Positions 15,918 to 25,118 of a stretch of 64,000 nucleotides of DNA are shown piece after piece (the first letter of the stretch is position 1; every line of letters starts with the position of its first letter). Made by a program: the position numbers and the translations under genes. A model generated the notes under the pieces. That model was given only the letters and a program-made list of their open reading frames with translations, was not told the origin of the DNA and made no database searches. The DNA is from Luteitalea sp. TBR-22 (lineage in GTDB: Bacteria > Acidobacteriota > Vicinamibacteria > Vicinamibacterales > Vicinamibacteraceae), in NCBI RefSeq assembly GCF_016865485.1, contig NZ_AP024452.1, forward strand, positions 372,001 to 436,000. Reading direction: 5' to 3'.

Positions 15918-17300
15918 GTGCTAGACCACGCGAAGGAAGCAGTCCCGGGAGCGCGCTATCTGGCGCCAGGGCACAACTTCGGGTCGATCACCGACAAGAT
16001 CAGCGGCATCATCACGGGGCGCACCCCGTTCAGCTGGTTCATCGGATTCCTGATCGGGTTCTCGATCCTCCAGGTGCTCCTGGTGTCGATCGCCTACCTG
16101 CTGTTCAAGGGCACCGGCATCTGGGGCATCAACAACCCGGTCGGCTGGGGCTTCGCGATCATCAACTTCGTGTGGTGGATCGGCATCGGTCACGCCGGCA
16201 CGCTGATCTCGGCGATCCTGATGCTCTTCCGGCAGCACTGGCGTACCTCGATCAACCGCGCGGCCGAGGCCATGACGGTGTTCGCGGTGGCCTGCGCGGC
16301 CATCTTCCCGATCTTCCACACCGGCCGTCCGTGGCTGGCGGCGTACTGGCTGCTGCCGTACCCGAACACGATGGGCCTGTGGCCGAACTTCCGCAGCCCG
16401 CTCATCTGGGACGTCTTCGCGGTCTCGACGTACGCGACCATCTCGATCGTCTTCTGGTACCTCGGCCTCATCCCCGACCTGGCGACGATGCGTGATCGCG
16501 CCAAGGCGCCGCTTGCCAGGAAGCTCTACGGGATCTTCGCCCTCGGCTGGCGCGGCTCGGCCATCCACTGGCAGCGCTACGAGATGGCCTCGCTGCTGAT
16601 GGCCGGCCTCAGCACCCCGCTGGTGCTCTCGGTGCACACGGTGGTGAGCTTCGACTTCGCCGTCTCGGTCATCCCGGGCTGGCACGCGACGATCTTCCCG
16701 CCCTACTTCGTCGCCGGCGCCATCTACGCCGGCTTCGCGATGGTGCTCACGCTGATGATCCCGATGCGTGCCATCTACGGCCTGCACGACTTCATCACCG
16801 AGCGCCACATCGACAACATGGCCAAGGTGACGCTGGCCACCGGCCTGATCGTGTTCTACGGCTACTGCATGGAGGCCTTCTTCGGCTGGTACAGCGCCAA
16901 CCAGTTCGAGTCCTACATGATCACCAACCGCATGACGGGCCCGTACGCCGGCTACTACTGGGCGCTGATCTTCTGTAACGGCGTCGTGCCGCAGCTGCTC
17001 TGGTCCAAGAAGGTCCGCACGTCGTTGCTGCCGCTCTTTGCCGTCTGCATGGCCGTCAACGTCGGCATGTGGCTCGAGCGCTTCGTCATCGTCGTGACGT
17101 CGCTGCACCGCGACTTCGTGCCGAGCTCGTGGGGCATGTACTACCCCACCATCTGGGACTGGAGCACGTTCATCGGCACGATGGGCCTGTTCCTGACGCT
17201 GTTCTACCTGTTCATCCGTGTGCTGCCGATGATTTCGATCTTCGAGATCCGCACGCTGACGCCGGCGGCCCACGCCAAGGGAGATGCGCACCATGGCTGA
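15918..17300 (+). CDS. actC: Alternative Complex III subunit ActC, NrfD-like quinol-binding membrane protein
   Basis: A 460-aa integral membrane protein from GTG at 15918. It has about ten hydrophobic helices and the NrfD/PsrC fold signature: WWIGIGHAGTLISAILMLFRQHWR near the quinol site, FHTGRPWLAAYWLLPYPN and MPHE-like segments. NrfD-type subunits bind menaquinol or ubiquinol and may contribute to proton translocation. It overlaps actD by 8 bases. Confidence 0.95.
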   Translation: MLDHAKEAVPGARYLAPGHNFGSITDKISGIITGRTPFSWFIGFLIGFSILQVLLVSIAYLLFKGTGIWGINNPVGWGFAIINFVWWIGIGHAGTLISAILMLFRQHWRTSINRAAEAMTVFAVACAAIFPIFHTGRPWLAAYWLLPYPNTMGLWPNFRSPLIWDVFAVSTYATISIVFWYLGLIPDLATMRDRAKAPLARKLYGIFALGWRGSAIHWQRYEMASLLMAGLSTPLVLSVHTVVSFDFAVSVIPGWHATIFPPYFVAGAIYAGFAMVLTLMIPMRAIYGLHDFITERHIDNMAKVTLATGLIVFYGYCMEAFFGWYSANQFESYMITNRMTGPYAGYYWALIFCNGVVPQLLWSKKVRTSLLPLFAVCMAVNVGMWLERFVIVVTSLHRDFVPSSWGMYYPTIWDWSTFIGTMGLFLTLFYLFIRVLPMISIFEIRTLTPAAHAKGDAHHG

Positions 17301-17844
17301 GACCGTCCAGGCACCTGCCCTGTACGGCCTGATGGCCGAGTTCGCCGATGCCACCGAGCTGGTGCGTGCCGCCAAGGCGGCCCACGCGGCGGGGTACCGC
17401 CACATGGACGCCTACAGCGCCGCGCCGATCCACGGCCTGGCCGAGGCGCTCGGGCACGACGACCGTCGCGTCCAGAAGTTCACGTTCACCGGCGGTTTCT
17501 TCGGGTTCTGTGCCGGCTTCGGCCTGTGCTACTGGGCGTCGGTCATCGAGTACCCGCTCAACATCGGCGGTCGCCCCCTGAACAGCTGGGTGGCGTTCTC
17601 CATCCCGACCTACGAACTGACGATCCTGTTCGGCGGGCTGGCGACGACGTTCGGCATGCTGGCGCTGTGCGGGTTCCCCCAGCCGTATCACCCGGTGTTC
17701 AACGTCGAGGCGTTCCGGAAGACGGCCTCGAGCACGGGCTTCTTCCTGTGCCTCGAGGCGACCGATCCGCACTTCGACGTCGCGCGCAGCCGCGCCTTCC
17801 TCGAGGGGCTGCACCCGAAGGCGATCAACGAGGTCACCCCGTAG
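17293..17844 (+). CDS. actD: Alternative Complex III subunit ActD (DUF3341)
   Basis: A 183-aa protein. I prefer ATG at 17293 because AAGGGAG at 17277-17283 lies 9 nt upstream; an ATG at 17284 abuts that sequence. The soluble N-terminus has YGLMAEFADATELVRAAKAAHAAGYRHMDAYS, typical of DUF3341. Two transmembrane helices follow (about residues 53-80 and 96-122). ActD is a peripheral stabilising subunit of the quinol oxidase. Overlap with actC suggests coupled translation. Confidence 0.93.
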   Translation: MAETVQAPALYGLMAEFADATELVRAAKAAHAAGYRHMDAYSAAPIHGLAEALGHDDRRVQKFTFTGGFFGFCAGFGLCYWASVIEYPLNIGGRPLNSWVAFSIPTYELTILFGGLATTFGMLALCGFPQPYHPVFNVEAFRKTASSTGFFLCLEATDPHFDVARSRAFLEGLHPKAINEVTP

Positions 17845-17846
17845 CC

Positions 17847-18548
17847 ATGGGTCACGTACTGACGTCCGTCCGGCCGGTTCGGAGAACCGGCCCTACTCCC
17901 GGGACCGGAGCCGGCCGCGCGGCTCGCGTCGCCGCGGCCTGCGGTCTGCTGCTGGCCGGCGCGCTCGTCGCGGGTTGCCGGCAGGACATGCACGACACGC
18001 CGCGCTACGAGCCGCTCGAGGAGAGCGACTTCTTCGCCGACAAGCGGGCGATGCGTCCCATCCCCGAGGGCACCGTCGCGCGCGGCAACCTGCGCGAGAA
18101 CGAGGTGTTCTACACGGGCAAGGAGAACGGCGAGCTGGTCGACGAACTGCCGCCGGAGGTGAAGCTCGACAAGGCCCTTCTCGACCGCGGCCAGCAGCGC
18201 TTCAACATCTACTGCGCCCCCTGCCACTCGCCGCTCGGCGACGGCAACGGCACGGTGGTGCAGCGCGGCTACAAGCGCCCGGCGTCGTACCACACCGAGC
18301 GGCTGATGAGCATCCCGATCGGCTACTTCTACGATGTGATCACCAACGGCTTCGGCCAGATGCCGGATTACTCCGCGCAGGTGGCGCCCGCCGATCGCTG
18401 GGCCATCGCGGCCTACATCCGCGCGCTGCAGCTGAGCCAGGACGCGACCATCGAGGACGTGCCGGCCGACAAGCGCGGTGAACTCGACGGCGCTGCGCCC
18501 GCCCACGCGGCCGAGGCGTCCCACGGAGGAGGGGCCGCCCATGACTGA
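17847..18548 (+). CDS. actE: Alternative Complex III subunit ActE, lipoprotein mono-heme cytochrome c
   Basis: A 233-aa lipoprotein with lipobox LVAG-C44 and one heme motif C123-A-P-C-H127; a likely Met ligand lies in FGQMPDYS. This is the mono-heme electron-exit subunit that hands electrons from ActA to cytochrome c or directly to caa3 oxidase. The n-region of the signal peptide is unusually long (about 25 residues, Arg/Gly/Pro/Thr-rich) because a REP-like palindrome (17872-17892) lies in frame inside it. It overlaps actF by 8 bases. Confidence 0.93.
   Translation: MGHVLTSVRPVRRTGPTPGTGAGRAARVAAACGLLLAGALVAGCRQDMHDTPRYEPLEESDFFADKRAMRPIPEGTVARGNLRENEVFYTGKENGELVDELPPEVKLDKALLDRGQQRFNIYCAPCHSPLGDGNGTVVQRGYKRPASYHTERLMSIPIGYFYDVITNGFGQMPDYSAQVAPADRWAIAAYIRALQLSQDATIEDVPADKRGELDGAAPAHAAEASHGGGAAHD
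17872..17896. repeat. REP-like palindrome inside actE signal-peptide codons
   Basis: GGCCGGTTC (17872-17880) and GAACCGGCC (17884-17892) form a perfect 9-bp stem with a GGA loop, followed by CTAC. The intergenic element at 45573-45597 has the same layout: arm, TCGGAAA-type centre, arm, CCTAC. Here it is translated, about 25 nt after the actE start codon. Confidence 0.7.
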
Positions 18549-19728
18549 GCCCAATCTCAACCCGGAGCTCTTCCAGGCGCCGCCACAGATCGACACGCTG
18601 CAGAAGGTCGGCTTCGGCGTCGGCCTGCTCGGGATCGTCGCGCTGGCGGTCGGCTTTGCCGGCAACCCGGAGCAGTTCTACAAGTCGTACCTGCTGGCCT
18701 ACGTGTTCGTGCTCGGGATCCCCATCGGCAGCCTCGCGCTCCTGATGGTGCACCACCTGTCGGGCGGACGGTGGAGCCTCGCGCTCCGGCGCACGTTCGA
18801 GGCGTCGGCGCGCACGATCCCGCTGATGGCGGTGCTGTTCCTGCCGGTCATCCTCGGCATCCACCACCTCTACGAGTGGTCGCACCTCGACGTGGTGGCC
18901 AACGATCCCATCCTGCGGCACAAGGCGCCGTACCTGAACCAGTCGGGCTTCATCGTCCGGGCGGTCGCGTACTTCGCGATCTGGTCTGGGCTGGCGCTGA
19001 TGCTGGCGCGCTGGTCGGCGCAGCAGGACACGCAGTCGTTCCCGCTCGACCGCTTCAACAAGATTGCCGGCCCCGGCGTGCTCATCCTCGGCCTCACCGT
19101 GACGTTCGCGTCGGTGGACTGGGTGATGTCGCTCGACCCGCACTGGTTCTCGACCCTGTTCGGCCTGTGGTTCCTGGTTGGCATGGCGCTGACGGCCCTG
19201 GCGTTCTCGATCGTCGTGGCGTCGCTGATCCACAACAACGTTCACGTCGCCAAGGCGCTCTCGACCGATCGCTTCCACGACTACGGCACGCTGCTGTACG
19301 CCTTCATCATGCTGTGGGCGTACCTGTCGTACTCGCAGTTCCTGATCATCTGGTCGGCGAACCTGCCCGAGGAAATCCCCTACTACCTGCGCCGCTTCGG
19401 CAATGGCTGGCAGGGCATCACCCTGGTCATCGTGGCCGGCCACTTCGTGTTGCCGTGGCTGCTGCTGCTGTTCCGCTCGACCAAGCGCATGCGCGGCCGG
19501 CTCGTCGCCGTGGCGTCGTTCATGCTCGTGATGCGCTTCCTCGACGTGTTCTGGCTGATTGCCCCCTGGGTCAAGCAGGGCGCGTTCGGGGTGCACTGGA
19601 TGGACATCGCCGCGACGCTCGGCGTGCTCGGCCTGTGGGTCGGCGCGTTCTGCTACCTGCTGAAGGGCCGCGCATTGCTGCCGGTCGGCGATCCCTATCT
19701 CCCAGAGGCGTTGGCAGATGGCCACTGA
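18541..19728 (+). CDS. actF: Alternative Complex III subunit ActF, second NrfD-like membrane protein
   Basis: A 395-aa integral membrane protein from ATG at 18541, overlapping the actE stop. About ten hydrophobic helices are visible; GIPIGSLALLMVHHLSGGRW and HHLYEWSH contain the conserved His residues of ActF. It is a shortened NrfD paralogue of ActC and completes the six core subunits. The 3' end overlaps the next gene by 11 bases. Confidence 0.94.
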   Translation: MTEPNLNPELFQAPPQIDTLQKVGFGVGLLGIVALAVGFAGNPEQFYKSYLLAYVFVLGIPIGSLALLMVHHLSGGRWSLALRRTFEASARTIPLMAVLFLPVILGIHHLYEWSHLDVVANDPILRHKAPYLNQSGFIVRAVAYFAIWSGLALMLARWSAQQDTQSFPLDRFNKIAGPGVLILGLTVTFASVDWVMSLDPHWFSTLFGLWFLVGMALTALAFSIVVASLIHNNVHVAKALSTDRFHDYGTLLYAFIMLWAYLSYSQFLIIWSANLPEEIPYYLRRFGNGWQGITLVIVAGHFVLPWLLLLFRSTKRMRGRLVAVASFMLVMRFLDVFWLIAPWVKQGAFGVHWMDIAATLGVLGLWVGAFCYLLKGRALLPVGDPYLPEALADGH

Positions 19729-20305
19729 TCACCACCATCACAGCTCGCACGGCGACGATGGCGCCGGGCCGCTGAACCACGAGACCACCGACATCTCGCT
19801 CGACGGGGTCGGGAAGCTGACCATCGGCTTCGTGATCATCATCAGCGTCGTGTCCGCCGTCATGTACGGCACCTACCGGATGCTGGACCGTCGCGCGACC
19901 GCCGCCGACACGTCGATCTCGAAGATCAACGAGGGACGCGGCGTGGGGACCGACGCGCGGTCGCGTCCGCTGATGGATCGGGCCAACACGATGGATCAGG
20001 CCGGCACGCAGCCGGCCGGGCCGAAGCTGCTCACCAACGAGCCGGCATGGCTGGCCGACATCAAGAAGGCGCAGCACCAGGCCCTGACCACGTACGGCTG
20101 GGTCGACAAGGCCAACGGCGTGGTGCGGCTGCCGATCGAACGTGCCAAGGAGCTGGTCGTGGCCGACGGCATGGCAGCCGTGAAGGGGGCGACGGCCGTC
20201 GCCGCCGCGCCGGCTGATGGCGCGACGCCGGCGCCCGACGCCGCGGCACCCGCCGCTGCCCCTGCCGCTGCGCCGGCCGCACCGGCCGCGACGCCGAAGC
20301 AGTAA
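19718..20305 (+). CDS. Small membrane-anchored protein of the respiratory operon, unknown function
   Basis: A 195-aa protein. A His-rich N-terminus (ATDHHHHSSHGDD) precedes one transmembrane helix at about residues 33-50. A conserved-looking block reads LTTYGWVDKANGVVRLPIERAKELVV at about 126-151, and the tail is Ala/Pro-rich (about 40 residues). YGWVD...GVVR-PI-RA segments recur in proteins of acidobacterial oxidase operons, but I know no assigned role. Its position between actF and SCO, with overlap, suggests an assembly factor or supercomplex linker. Confidence 0.8.
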   Translation: MATDHHHHSSHGDDGAGPLNHETTDISLDGVGKLTIGFVIIISVVSAVMYGTYRMLDRRATAADTSISKINEGRGVGTDARSRPLMDRANTMDQAGTQPAGPKLLTNEPAWLADIKKAQHQALTTYGWVDKANGVVRLPIERAKELVVADGMAAVKGATAVAAAPADGATPAPDAAAPAAAPAAAPAAPAATPKQ

Positions 20306-20328
20306 TCCGGAAGTCGAAGGAGTCACAC

Positions 20329-21225
20329 ATGCCCGCTGCCCGCTGCCTCCGTCACGCGCTCCTGGCGACCCTCGTGGTCGCGACCGTGGGCGTGTGCCCG
20401 GCGGCGGGGCAGGGACGGGTGCCGTCGGAGGCAGGCACGCCCACCGACCAGCGCCCGAAGGCGCTCGAGGGCGTGGGCTATGCGCAGCGGCTCGGCGAGC
20501 AGGTGCCGGCCGACCTGTCGTTCGTCGACGAGACGGGCCGGCCCGTCCGCATGGGCGACTACTTCGGGAAGCGCCCGGTGGTGCTGGTGCTGGCGTACTA
20601 CGAGTGCCCGATGCTCTGCACGCAGGTGCTGTCGGGCATGACGGCGGGCCTCAAGGGCCTGCAGTTCGACGCCGGCAACCAGTTCGACGTCGTGGTGGTG
20701 AGCATCGACCCGGGCGAGGGCCCGGGGTTGGCGGCGCAGAAGAAGGCGTCGTACCTGGCGCACTACGACCGCGAGCAGACCGCCGGCGCGTGGCACTTCC
20801 TGACGGGACGCAAGGCCGAGATCGACAGGCTGGCCAGCGCCGTGGGGTTCTCGTACACCTACGACGAGAAGACGGACCAGTACGCGCATGCCGCCGGGCT
20901 GTCGATCCTGACGCCCGAGGGGAAGGTCGCCCGGTACCTGTTCGGGATCGACTTCGCCCCGCGCGACCTGCGGCTCGGCATCGTCGAGGCGACCGATCGG
21001 AAGATTGCCACGCCGATCGACAGCGTGCTGCTGTACTGCTACCACTACGACCCCGCGGCGGGGAAGTACGGGCTGATGGCGATGAAGCTGGTGCGGACGG
21101 CCGGAGCGCTGTTCGTGCTGGCGATGGTGGTGGGCTTCGTGGTCCTGCGGCGTCGTGAGCGCCGCGGCCTGTACGGCGGGGGCGCCCCGGTGGGCGTGCC
21201 GCCGGGTGCTTCACACAAGGCGTAA
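20329..21225 (+). CDS. SCO1/SenC-type copper chaperone for CuA assembly
   Basis: A 298-aa protein with an N-terminal signal or anchor (LRHALLATLVVATVGVCPAAG), a thioredoxin-like fold with copper ligands C93-P-M-L-C97 and H187 in YAHAAG, and a C-terminal membrane helix (about residues 258-275). SCO proteins deliver copper to, or reduce the thiols of, the CuA site of cytochrome oxidase subunit II, encoded next. A GAAGGAG ribosome binding site lies 6 nt before the ATG. Confidence 0.93.
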   Translation: MPAARCLRHALLATLVVATVGVCPAAGQGRVPSEAGTPTDQRPKALEGVGYAQRLGEQVPADLSFVDETGRPVRMGDYFGKRPVVLVLAYYECPMLCTQVLSGMTAGLKGLQFDAGNQFDVVVVSIDPGEGPGLAAQKKASYLAHYDREQTAGAWHFLTGRKAEIDRLASAVGFSYTYDEKTDQYAHAAGLSILTPEGKVARYLFGIDFAPRDLRLGIVEATDRKIATPIDSVLLYCYHYDPAAGKYGLMAMKLVRTAGALFVLAMVVGFVVLRRRERRGLYGGGAPVGVPPGASHKA

Positions 21226-21235
21226 GTCAGAGGAT

Positions 21236-22228
21236 ATGGGCGGCACCTTCACTCTCTTCCCGTCACAGGGCTCGACGCTCGCAGGTCGCGTCGACAACCT
21301 GTACTTCTTCATGCTCGCGGTCACCCTGTTCTTCACGGTGCTCGTGGCGGCCCTGGTGGTGGTCCTCGCGCTCAAGTACCGTCGCAAGCAGGCGGACCAG
21401 GTGGGCGCGAACATCCACGGCAGCACGGCGCTCGAGGTGATCTGGACCGCGATCCCGCTGCTCATCGCCATGGTGATGTTCGTGTGGGGCACCAACGTCT
21501 ACTTCGCGCTGGCCAAGCCGCCGGCCGAGGCGATGGAGGTGTACATCATCGGCAAGCGCTGGATGTGGAAGGCGCAGCACCTGACGGGCCACCGCGAGAT
21601 CAACCAGCTGCACGTGCCGATCGGGCGCCCGGTGAAGCTGCTGATCTCGTCCGAGGACGTCATCCACAGCTACTACATCCCGGCCTTCCGCCAGAAGATG
21701 GACGCCGTGCCCGGCAAGACCACGACGATGTGGTTCGAGGCCACCAAGCCGGGCGAGTACCAGCTGTTCTGCGCCGAGTACTGCGGCACGCAGCACTCGG
21801 GGATGATCGGCAAGGTCATCGCGATGGAGCCGCGCGCGTACCAGCAGTGGCTCGCCGCGGGCGCGCCGGCCGGGACGCTGACCTCCAACGGCGAGCAGGA
21901 GTTCACCACGCTCGGCTGCGTCACCTGCCACCGCGAGGACGGCAAGGGGCGCGGGCCGTCGCTGGTCGGCGTCTTCGGCAAGTCGCAGGCGCTGGCCGAC
22001 GGCAGCAGCGTGCACGTCGACGAGGCGTACCTGCGCGAGTCGATCCTCAACCCGCAGGCGAAGATGGTGCCCAACTACCAGCCGATCATGCCCACCTATC
22101 AGGGCCAGATCAGCGAGGACGCCCTCGTCTCGCTCATCGCGTACATCAAGTCGCTCGAGAAGCCGGGCGCCGCGCCTGCAGGGGCGGCTGGCACCCACGA
22201 GGCGGCCCCGGCCGCGGGCACGCACTAG
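21236..22228 (+). CDS. ctaC: Cytochrome c oxidase subunit II with fused cytochrome c (caa3 type)
   Basis: A 330-aa protein from ATG at 21236. Two transmembrane helices (about residues 22-48 and 65-85) precede the cupredoxin domain. CuA ligands are visible in C179-AEY-C183-GTQ-H187-SG-M190. A cytochrome c domain follows with C228-V-T-C-H232 and Met in IMPTY. The fusion defines caa3-type oxidases, which accept electrons without a soluble cytochrome c. The Ala/Pro/His tail resembles the tails of ActB and ActE. Confidence 0.96.
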   Translation: MGGTFTLFPSQGSTLAGRVDNLYFFMLAVTLFFTVLVAALVVVLALKYRRKQADQVGANIHGSTALEVIWTAIPLLIAMVMFVWGTNVYFALAKPPAEAMEVYIIGKRWMWKAQHLTGHREINQLHVPIGRPVKLLISSEDVIHSYYIPAFRQKMDAVPGKTTTMWFEATKPGEYQLFCAEYCGTQHSGMIGKVIAMEPRAYQQWLAAGAPAGTLTSNGEQEFTTLGCVTCHREDGKGRGPSLVGVFGKSQALADGSSVHVDEAYLRESILNPQAKMVPNYQPIMPTYQGQISEDALVSLIAYIKSLEKPGAAPAGAAGTHEAAPAAGTH

Positions 22229-22237
22229 GACACGGCC

Positions 22238-23887
22238 ATGCACGACGTCAGAACCGAACCCGCACCGTCTGCCAGCCAGGCGCCCACCACGCCCGAGGTG
22301 CATTACATCAACGCGACGCACGGCGCCATGTCGTGGTTCTTCACCAAGGACCACAAGCGCATCGCGCTGCTGTACCTGTACGCCGTGTCGGCGTTCTTCC
22401 TGGTCGGCGGCATCTTCGCGATGCTCATCCGGCTCGAGCTGGCGACGCCGCGCGGCGACCTGCTCACGGCCGAGACGTACAACAAGGTCTTCACCGCGCA
22501 CGGCGTGGTGATGGTGTTCTTCTTCCTGATCCCGGTCGTGCCGACCATCCTGGGCAACTTCCTGGTGCCCATCATGATCGGCGCCAAGGACCTGGCGTTC
22601 CCCCGACTGAACCTCGCCAGCTGGTACGTCTACATGGCCGGTGGCCTGTTCGGTGTCGCGGCGCTCGTCTCGGGCGGCGTCGACACGGGCTGGACGTTCT
22701 ACACGCCGTACTCGACGGCGGCCTCGAACACCCACGTCGTGCTGACCGGCCTCGGGGCGTTCATCGCGGGCTTCTCGTCGATCTTCACCGGCATCAACTT
22801 CATCGTCACCATCCACACGATGCGCGCGCCGGGCATGACGTGGGACCGCCTGCCGCTGTTCATCTGGTCGCACTACGCCGCCAGCCTGATCATGATCCTC
22901 GGCACGCCGGTGGTCGCCGTGACGCTGTTGATGGTCGTGCTCGAGCGCACCCTCGGCCTCGGCTTCTTCAACCCGGCGCTGGGCGGCGACCCGGTCCTGT
23001 ACCAGCACCTGTTCTGGTTCTACTCGCACCCGGCGGTCTACATCATGGTGCTGCCGGCGATGGGCGTGATCTCGGAACTGGTGTCGGCGTTCTCGCGCAA
23101 GCCGGTGTTCGGCTACAAGATGGTCGCCATCGCCAGCCTCGGCATCGCGCTGGTCGGCTTCCTGGTGTGGGGCCACCACATGTTCACGACGAGCCAGTCG
23201 GTGCTCGCCGCCATGGTGTTCTCGATCCTGAGCTTCCTGGTGGCCATCCCCTCGGCCATCAAGGTGTTCAACTGGACGGCGACGCTGTACCGCGGCTCGG
23301 TGGAGCTCGCCTCGCCGATGCTCTACGCGCTCGGCTTCATCGGGCTGTTCACCATCGGCGGCCTGACCGGCCTGTTCCTGGCCGCCATCGGCCTCGACAT
23401 CCACGTCCACGACACCTACTTCGTGGTGGCGCACTTCCACTACGTGATGGTCGGCGGCACGGTCACGGCGTACCTCGGCGGCCTGCATTTCTGGTGGCCG
23501 AAGATGACCGGCAAGCTGTACTCCGAGGGATGGGCGAAGGTGGCCGCGGTGCTGGTGTTCGTCGGGTTCAACCTGACGTTCTTCCCGCAGTTCGTGCTCG
23601 GCTACCTCGGCATGCCGCGCCGGTACCACGCCTACCCGGTGGAGGAGCTGTCGTGGCAGGTGCTCAACATCCTGTCGTCGGCCGGCGCGTCGATCCTCGG
23701 CATCGGCTTCCTGCTCCCGGCGTTCTACCTGACCTACTCGGCCCTGAAGGGCCAGCCGGCCGGACCGAACCCGTGGGGCGCCTACGGCCTGGAGTGGGAG
23801 ACGACTTCGCCGCCGCCGACCGCGAACTTCGAGGTCACGCCGATCGTGACCAAGCCCGCGTACTACTACGCCCCCGAGGAGCACTGA
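22238..23887 (+). CDS. ctaD: Cytochrome c oxidase subunit I (A2-type)
   Basis: A 549-aa protein with twelve predicted helices and all heme a / a3-CuB ligands: the early His of [12 protein letters not shown]264 in the CuB motif, the H-H pair in GHHMFT, and [14 protein letters not shown]. The D-channel region reads Y262-S-H-P-A-V-Y: the Glu of A1-type enzymes is replaced by Ala and preceded by Tyr-Ser, the hallmark of A2-type oxidases. It reduces oxygen and pumps protons. Confidence 0.97.
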   Translation: MHDVRTEPAPSASQAPTTPEVHYINATHGAMSWFFTKDHKRIALLYLYAVSAFFLVGGIFAMLIRLELATPRGDLLTAETYNKVFTAHGVVMVFFFLIPVVPTILGNFLVPIMIGAKDLAFPRLNLASWYVYMAGGLFGVAALVSGGVDTGWTFYTPYSTAASNTHVVLTGLGAFIAGFSSIFTGINFIVTIHTMRAPGMTWDRLPLFIWSHYAASLIMILGTPVVAVTLLMVVLERTLGLGFFNPALGGDPVLYQHLFWFYSHPAVYIMVLPAMGVISELVSAFSRKPVFGYKMVAIASLGIALVGFLVWGHHMFTTSQSVLAAMVFSILSFLVAIPSAIKVFNWTATLYRGSVELASPMLYALGFIGLFTIGGLTGLFLAAIGLDIHVHDTYFVVAHFHYVMVGGTVTAYLGGLHFWWPKMTGKLYSEGWAKVAAVLVFVGFNLTFFPQFVLGYLGMPRRYHAYPVEELSWQVLNILSSAGASILGIGFLLPAFYLTYSALKGQPAGPNPWGAYGLEWETTSPPPTANFEVTPIVTKPAYYYAPEEH

Positions 23888-23888
23888 G

Positions 23889-24545
23889 GTGAGCCACTCG
23901 TCCGCGCACGCCGCGCATCACCCGGCGCTGCAGCACCACTTCGACACGCTCGAGCAGCAGCAGAACGCCAGCACGCTCGGGATGTGGATGTTCCTGGTCA
24001 CCGAAGTGCTGTTCTTCGGCGGCTTCTTCATGGCGTACATCCTGTACCGCTGGATGTACAACGCCTCGTTCCACGAGGCCAGCCACGAGCTCAACGTGTG
24101 GCTCGGCCTGTTCAACACGGCCGTCCTGATCGGCAGCTCGCTGACGATGGCCCTCGCGGTGCGCGCCAGCAAGACGGGCGAGAAGTCGGCGCTGGTGTTC
24201 TTCCTGATCGCGACGCTGGTGCTCGGGAGCATCTTCCTGGGCGTCAAGGTCGTCGAGTACTCGGAGAAGTTCACCCACCACCTCGTGCCGGGCAAGCACT
24301 TCGCCTTCCACGACGCCAACCTGAAGAACGGCGCCGAGATCTACTTCTCGCTGTACTTCGGCATGACCGGCCTGCACGCCACCCACATGATCCTCGGCGG
24401 CTTCGTGCTCGTGCCGCTGATCGTCATGGCGATGAAGGGCAGGTTCACGCCGGAGTGGTACACGCCGATCGAGCTGTTCGGCCTGTACTGGCACTTCGTC
24501 GACATCGTCTGGATCTTCCTGTTCCCGTTGCTGTACCTGATGTGA
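23889..24545 (+). CDS. ctaE: Cytochrome c oxidase subunit III
   Basis: A 218-aa membrane protein from GTG at 23889, one base after the ctaD stop, with a GAGGA ribosome binding site inside ctaD. It has about five helices: LGMWMFLVTEVLFFGGFFMAYILYR is the family signature, and GMTGLHATHMILG and YWHFVDIVWIFLFPLLYLM close it. Subunit III stabilises subunit I and the D-channel. The N-terminus is His-rich. Confidence 0.95.
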   Translation: MSHSSAHAAHHPALQHHFDTLEQQQNASTLGMWMFLVTEVLFFGGFFMAYILYRWMYNASFHEASHELNVWLGLFNTAVLIGSSLTMALAVRASKTGEKSALVFFLIATLVLGSIFLGVKVVEYSEKFTHHLVPGKHFAFHDANLKNGAEIYFSLYFGMTGLHATHMILGGFVLVPLIVMAMKGRFTPEWYTPIELFGLYWHFVDIVWIFLFPLLYLM

Positions 24546-24630
24546 ACCGGGCGGTCCGCCTTCGCCCCTTCCGGGCTTCGGCGTGACGGGTGCCTCGGTG
24601 CCCTGGGCACCCGGCGGCTACTGGTCCTCA

Positions 24631-24657
24631 AGCGTTAAGCGTTAAGCGTTAGGCGTC
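24631..24657. repeat. Heptameric tandem repeat (AGCGTTA)n
   Basis: Three perfect copies of AGCGTTA and a fourth degenerate copy (GGCGTCA) lie just before the ctaF start. This is another intergenic repeat with period 7 but a different word. Confidence 0.8.
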
Positions 24658-24662
24658 AACGA

Positions 24663-24959
24663 ATGTCCCACGTCGCTCCGAAATCGCAGCTCTTCGCCGT
24701 CTTCGCGGCGCTCATGGTCCTCACCGTCGTCACCGTGCTGGTGTCGCGCGTGAACCTCGGCTACTTCAACCTGCCCGTGGCGATGGCGGTGGCCGTCACC
24801 AAGGCGTTGCTCGTCGTGCTGATCTTCATGGAAGTGAAGTACAGCCCGAAGCTGGTGCAGGTGACCGCCGCCGCCGGGTTCCTGTTCCTCGGCATTCTCG
24901 TCTTCTACACGATGACGGATTACCTCAGCCGTAACATGCTCGGCGTCGCCGGCCGCTAA
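24663..24959 (+). CDS. ctaF: Cytochrome c oxidase subunit IV family protein
   Basis: A 98-aa protein with three hydrophobic helices (about residues 9-27, 36-56 and 66-83). The segment VAMAVAVTKALLVVLIFMEVKYS matches the prokaryotic subunit IV family, whose central helix carries a K-A-L-V-...-FM-V pattern. It completes the caa3 oxidase and is the last gene before the operon terminator. Confidence 0.92.
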   Translation: MSHVAPKSQLFAVFAALMVLTVVTVLVSRVNLGYFNLPVAMAVAVTKALLVVLIFMEVKYSPKLVQVTAAAGFLFLGILVFYTMTDYLSRNMLGVAGR

Positions 24960-24978
24960 CGTACCCGGTCATCACGCC

Positions 24979-25028
24979 GCACGCGTCGCCGGCGCGTGCG
25001 TCACGAGCCGCCCCTCGAGGCGGCTCGT
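24979..25028 (+). terminator. Double hairpin terminator of the respiratory operon
   Basis: Two stem-loops follow the ctaF stop. GCACGCG (24979-24985) pairs with CGCGTGC (24993-24999). ACGAGCCGCC (25003-25012) pairs over 10 bp with GGCGGCTCGT (25019-25028) around a CCTCGA loop. There is no long U-tract, but stem strength and position fit transcription termination between two functionally unrelated units. Confidence 0.65.
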
Positions 25029-25118
25029 CGTGTCTATGGCGCCGGGCGACCCCCGCCCGATCGTCCAGTCGGCCCTGTACGCCGAACCGGCTACCATGAC
25101 TGCAGTTCGACAGCAGCC

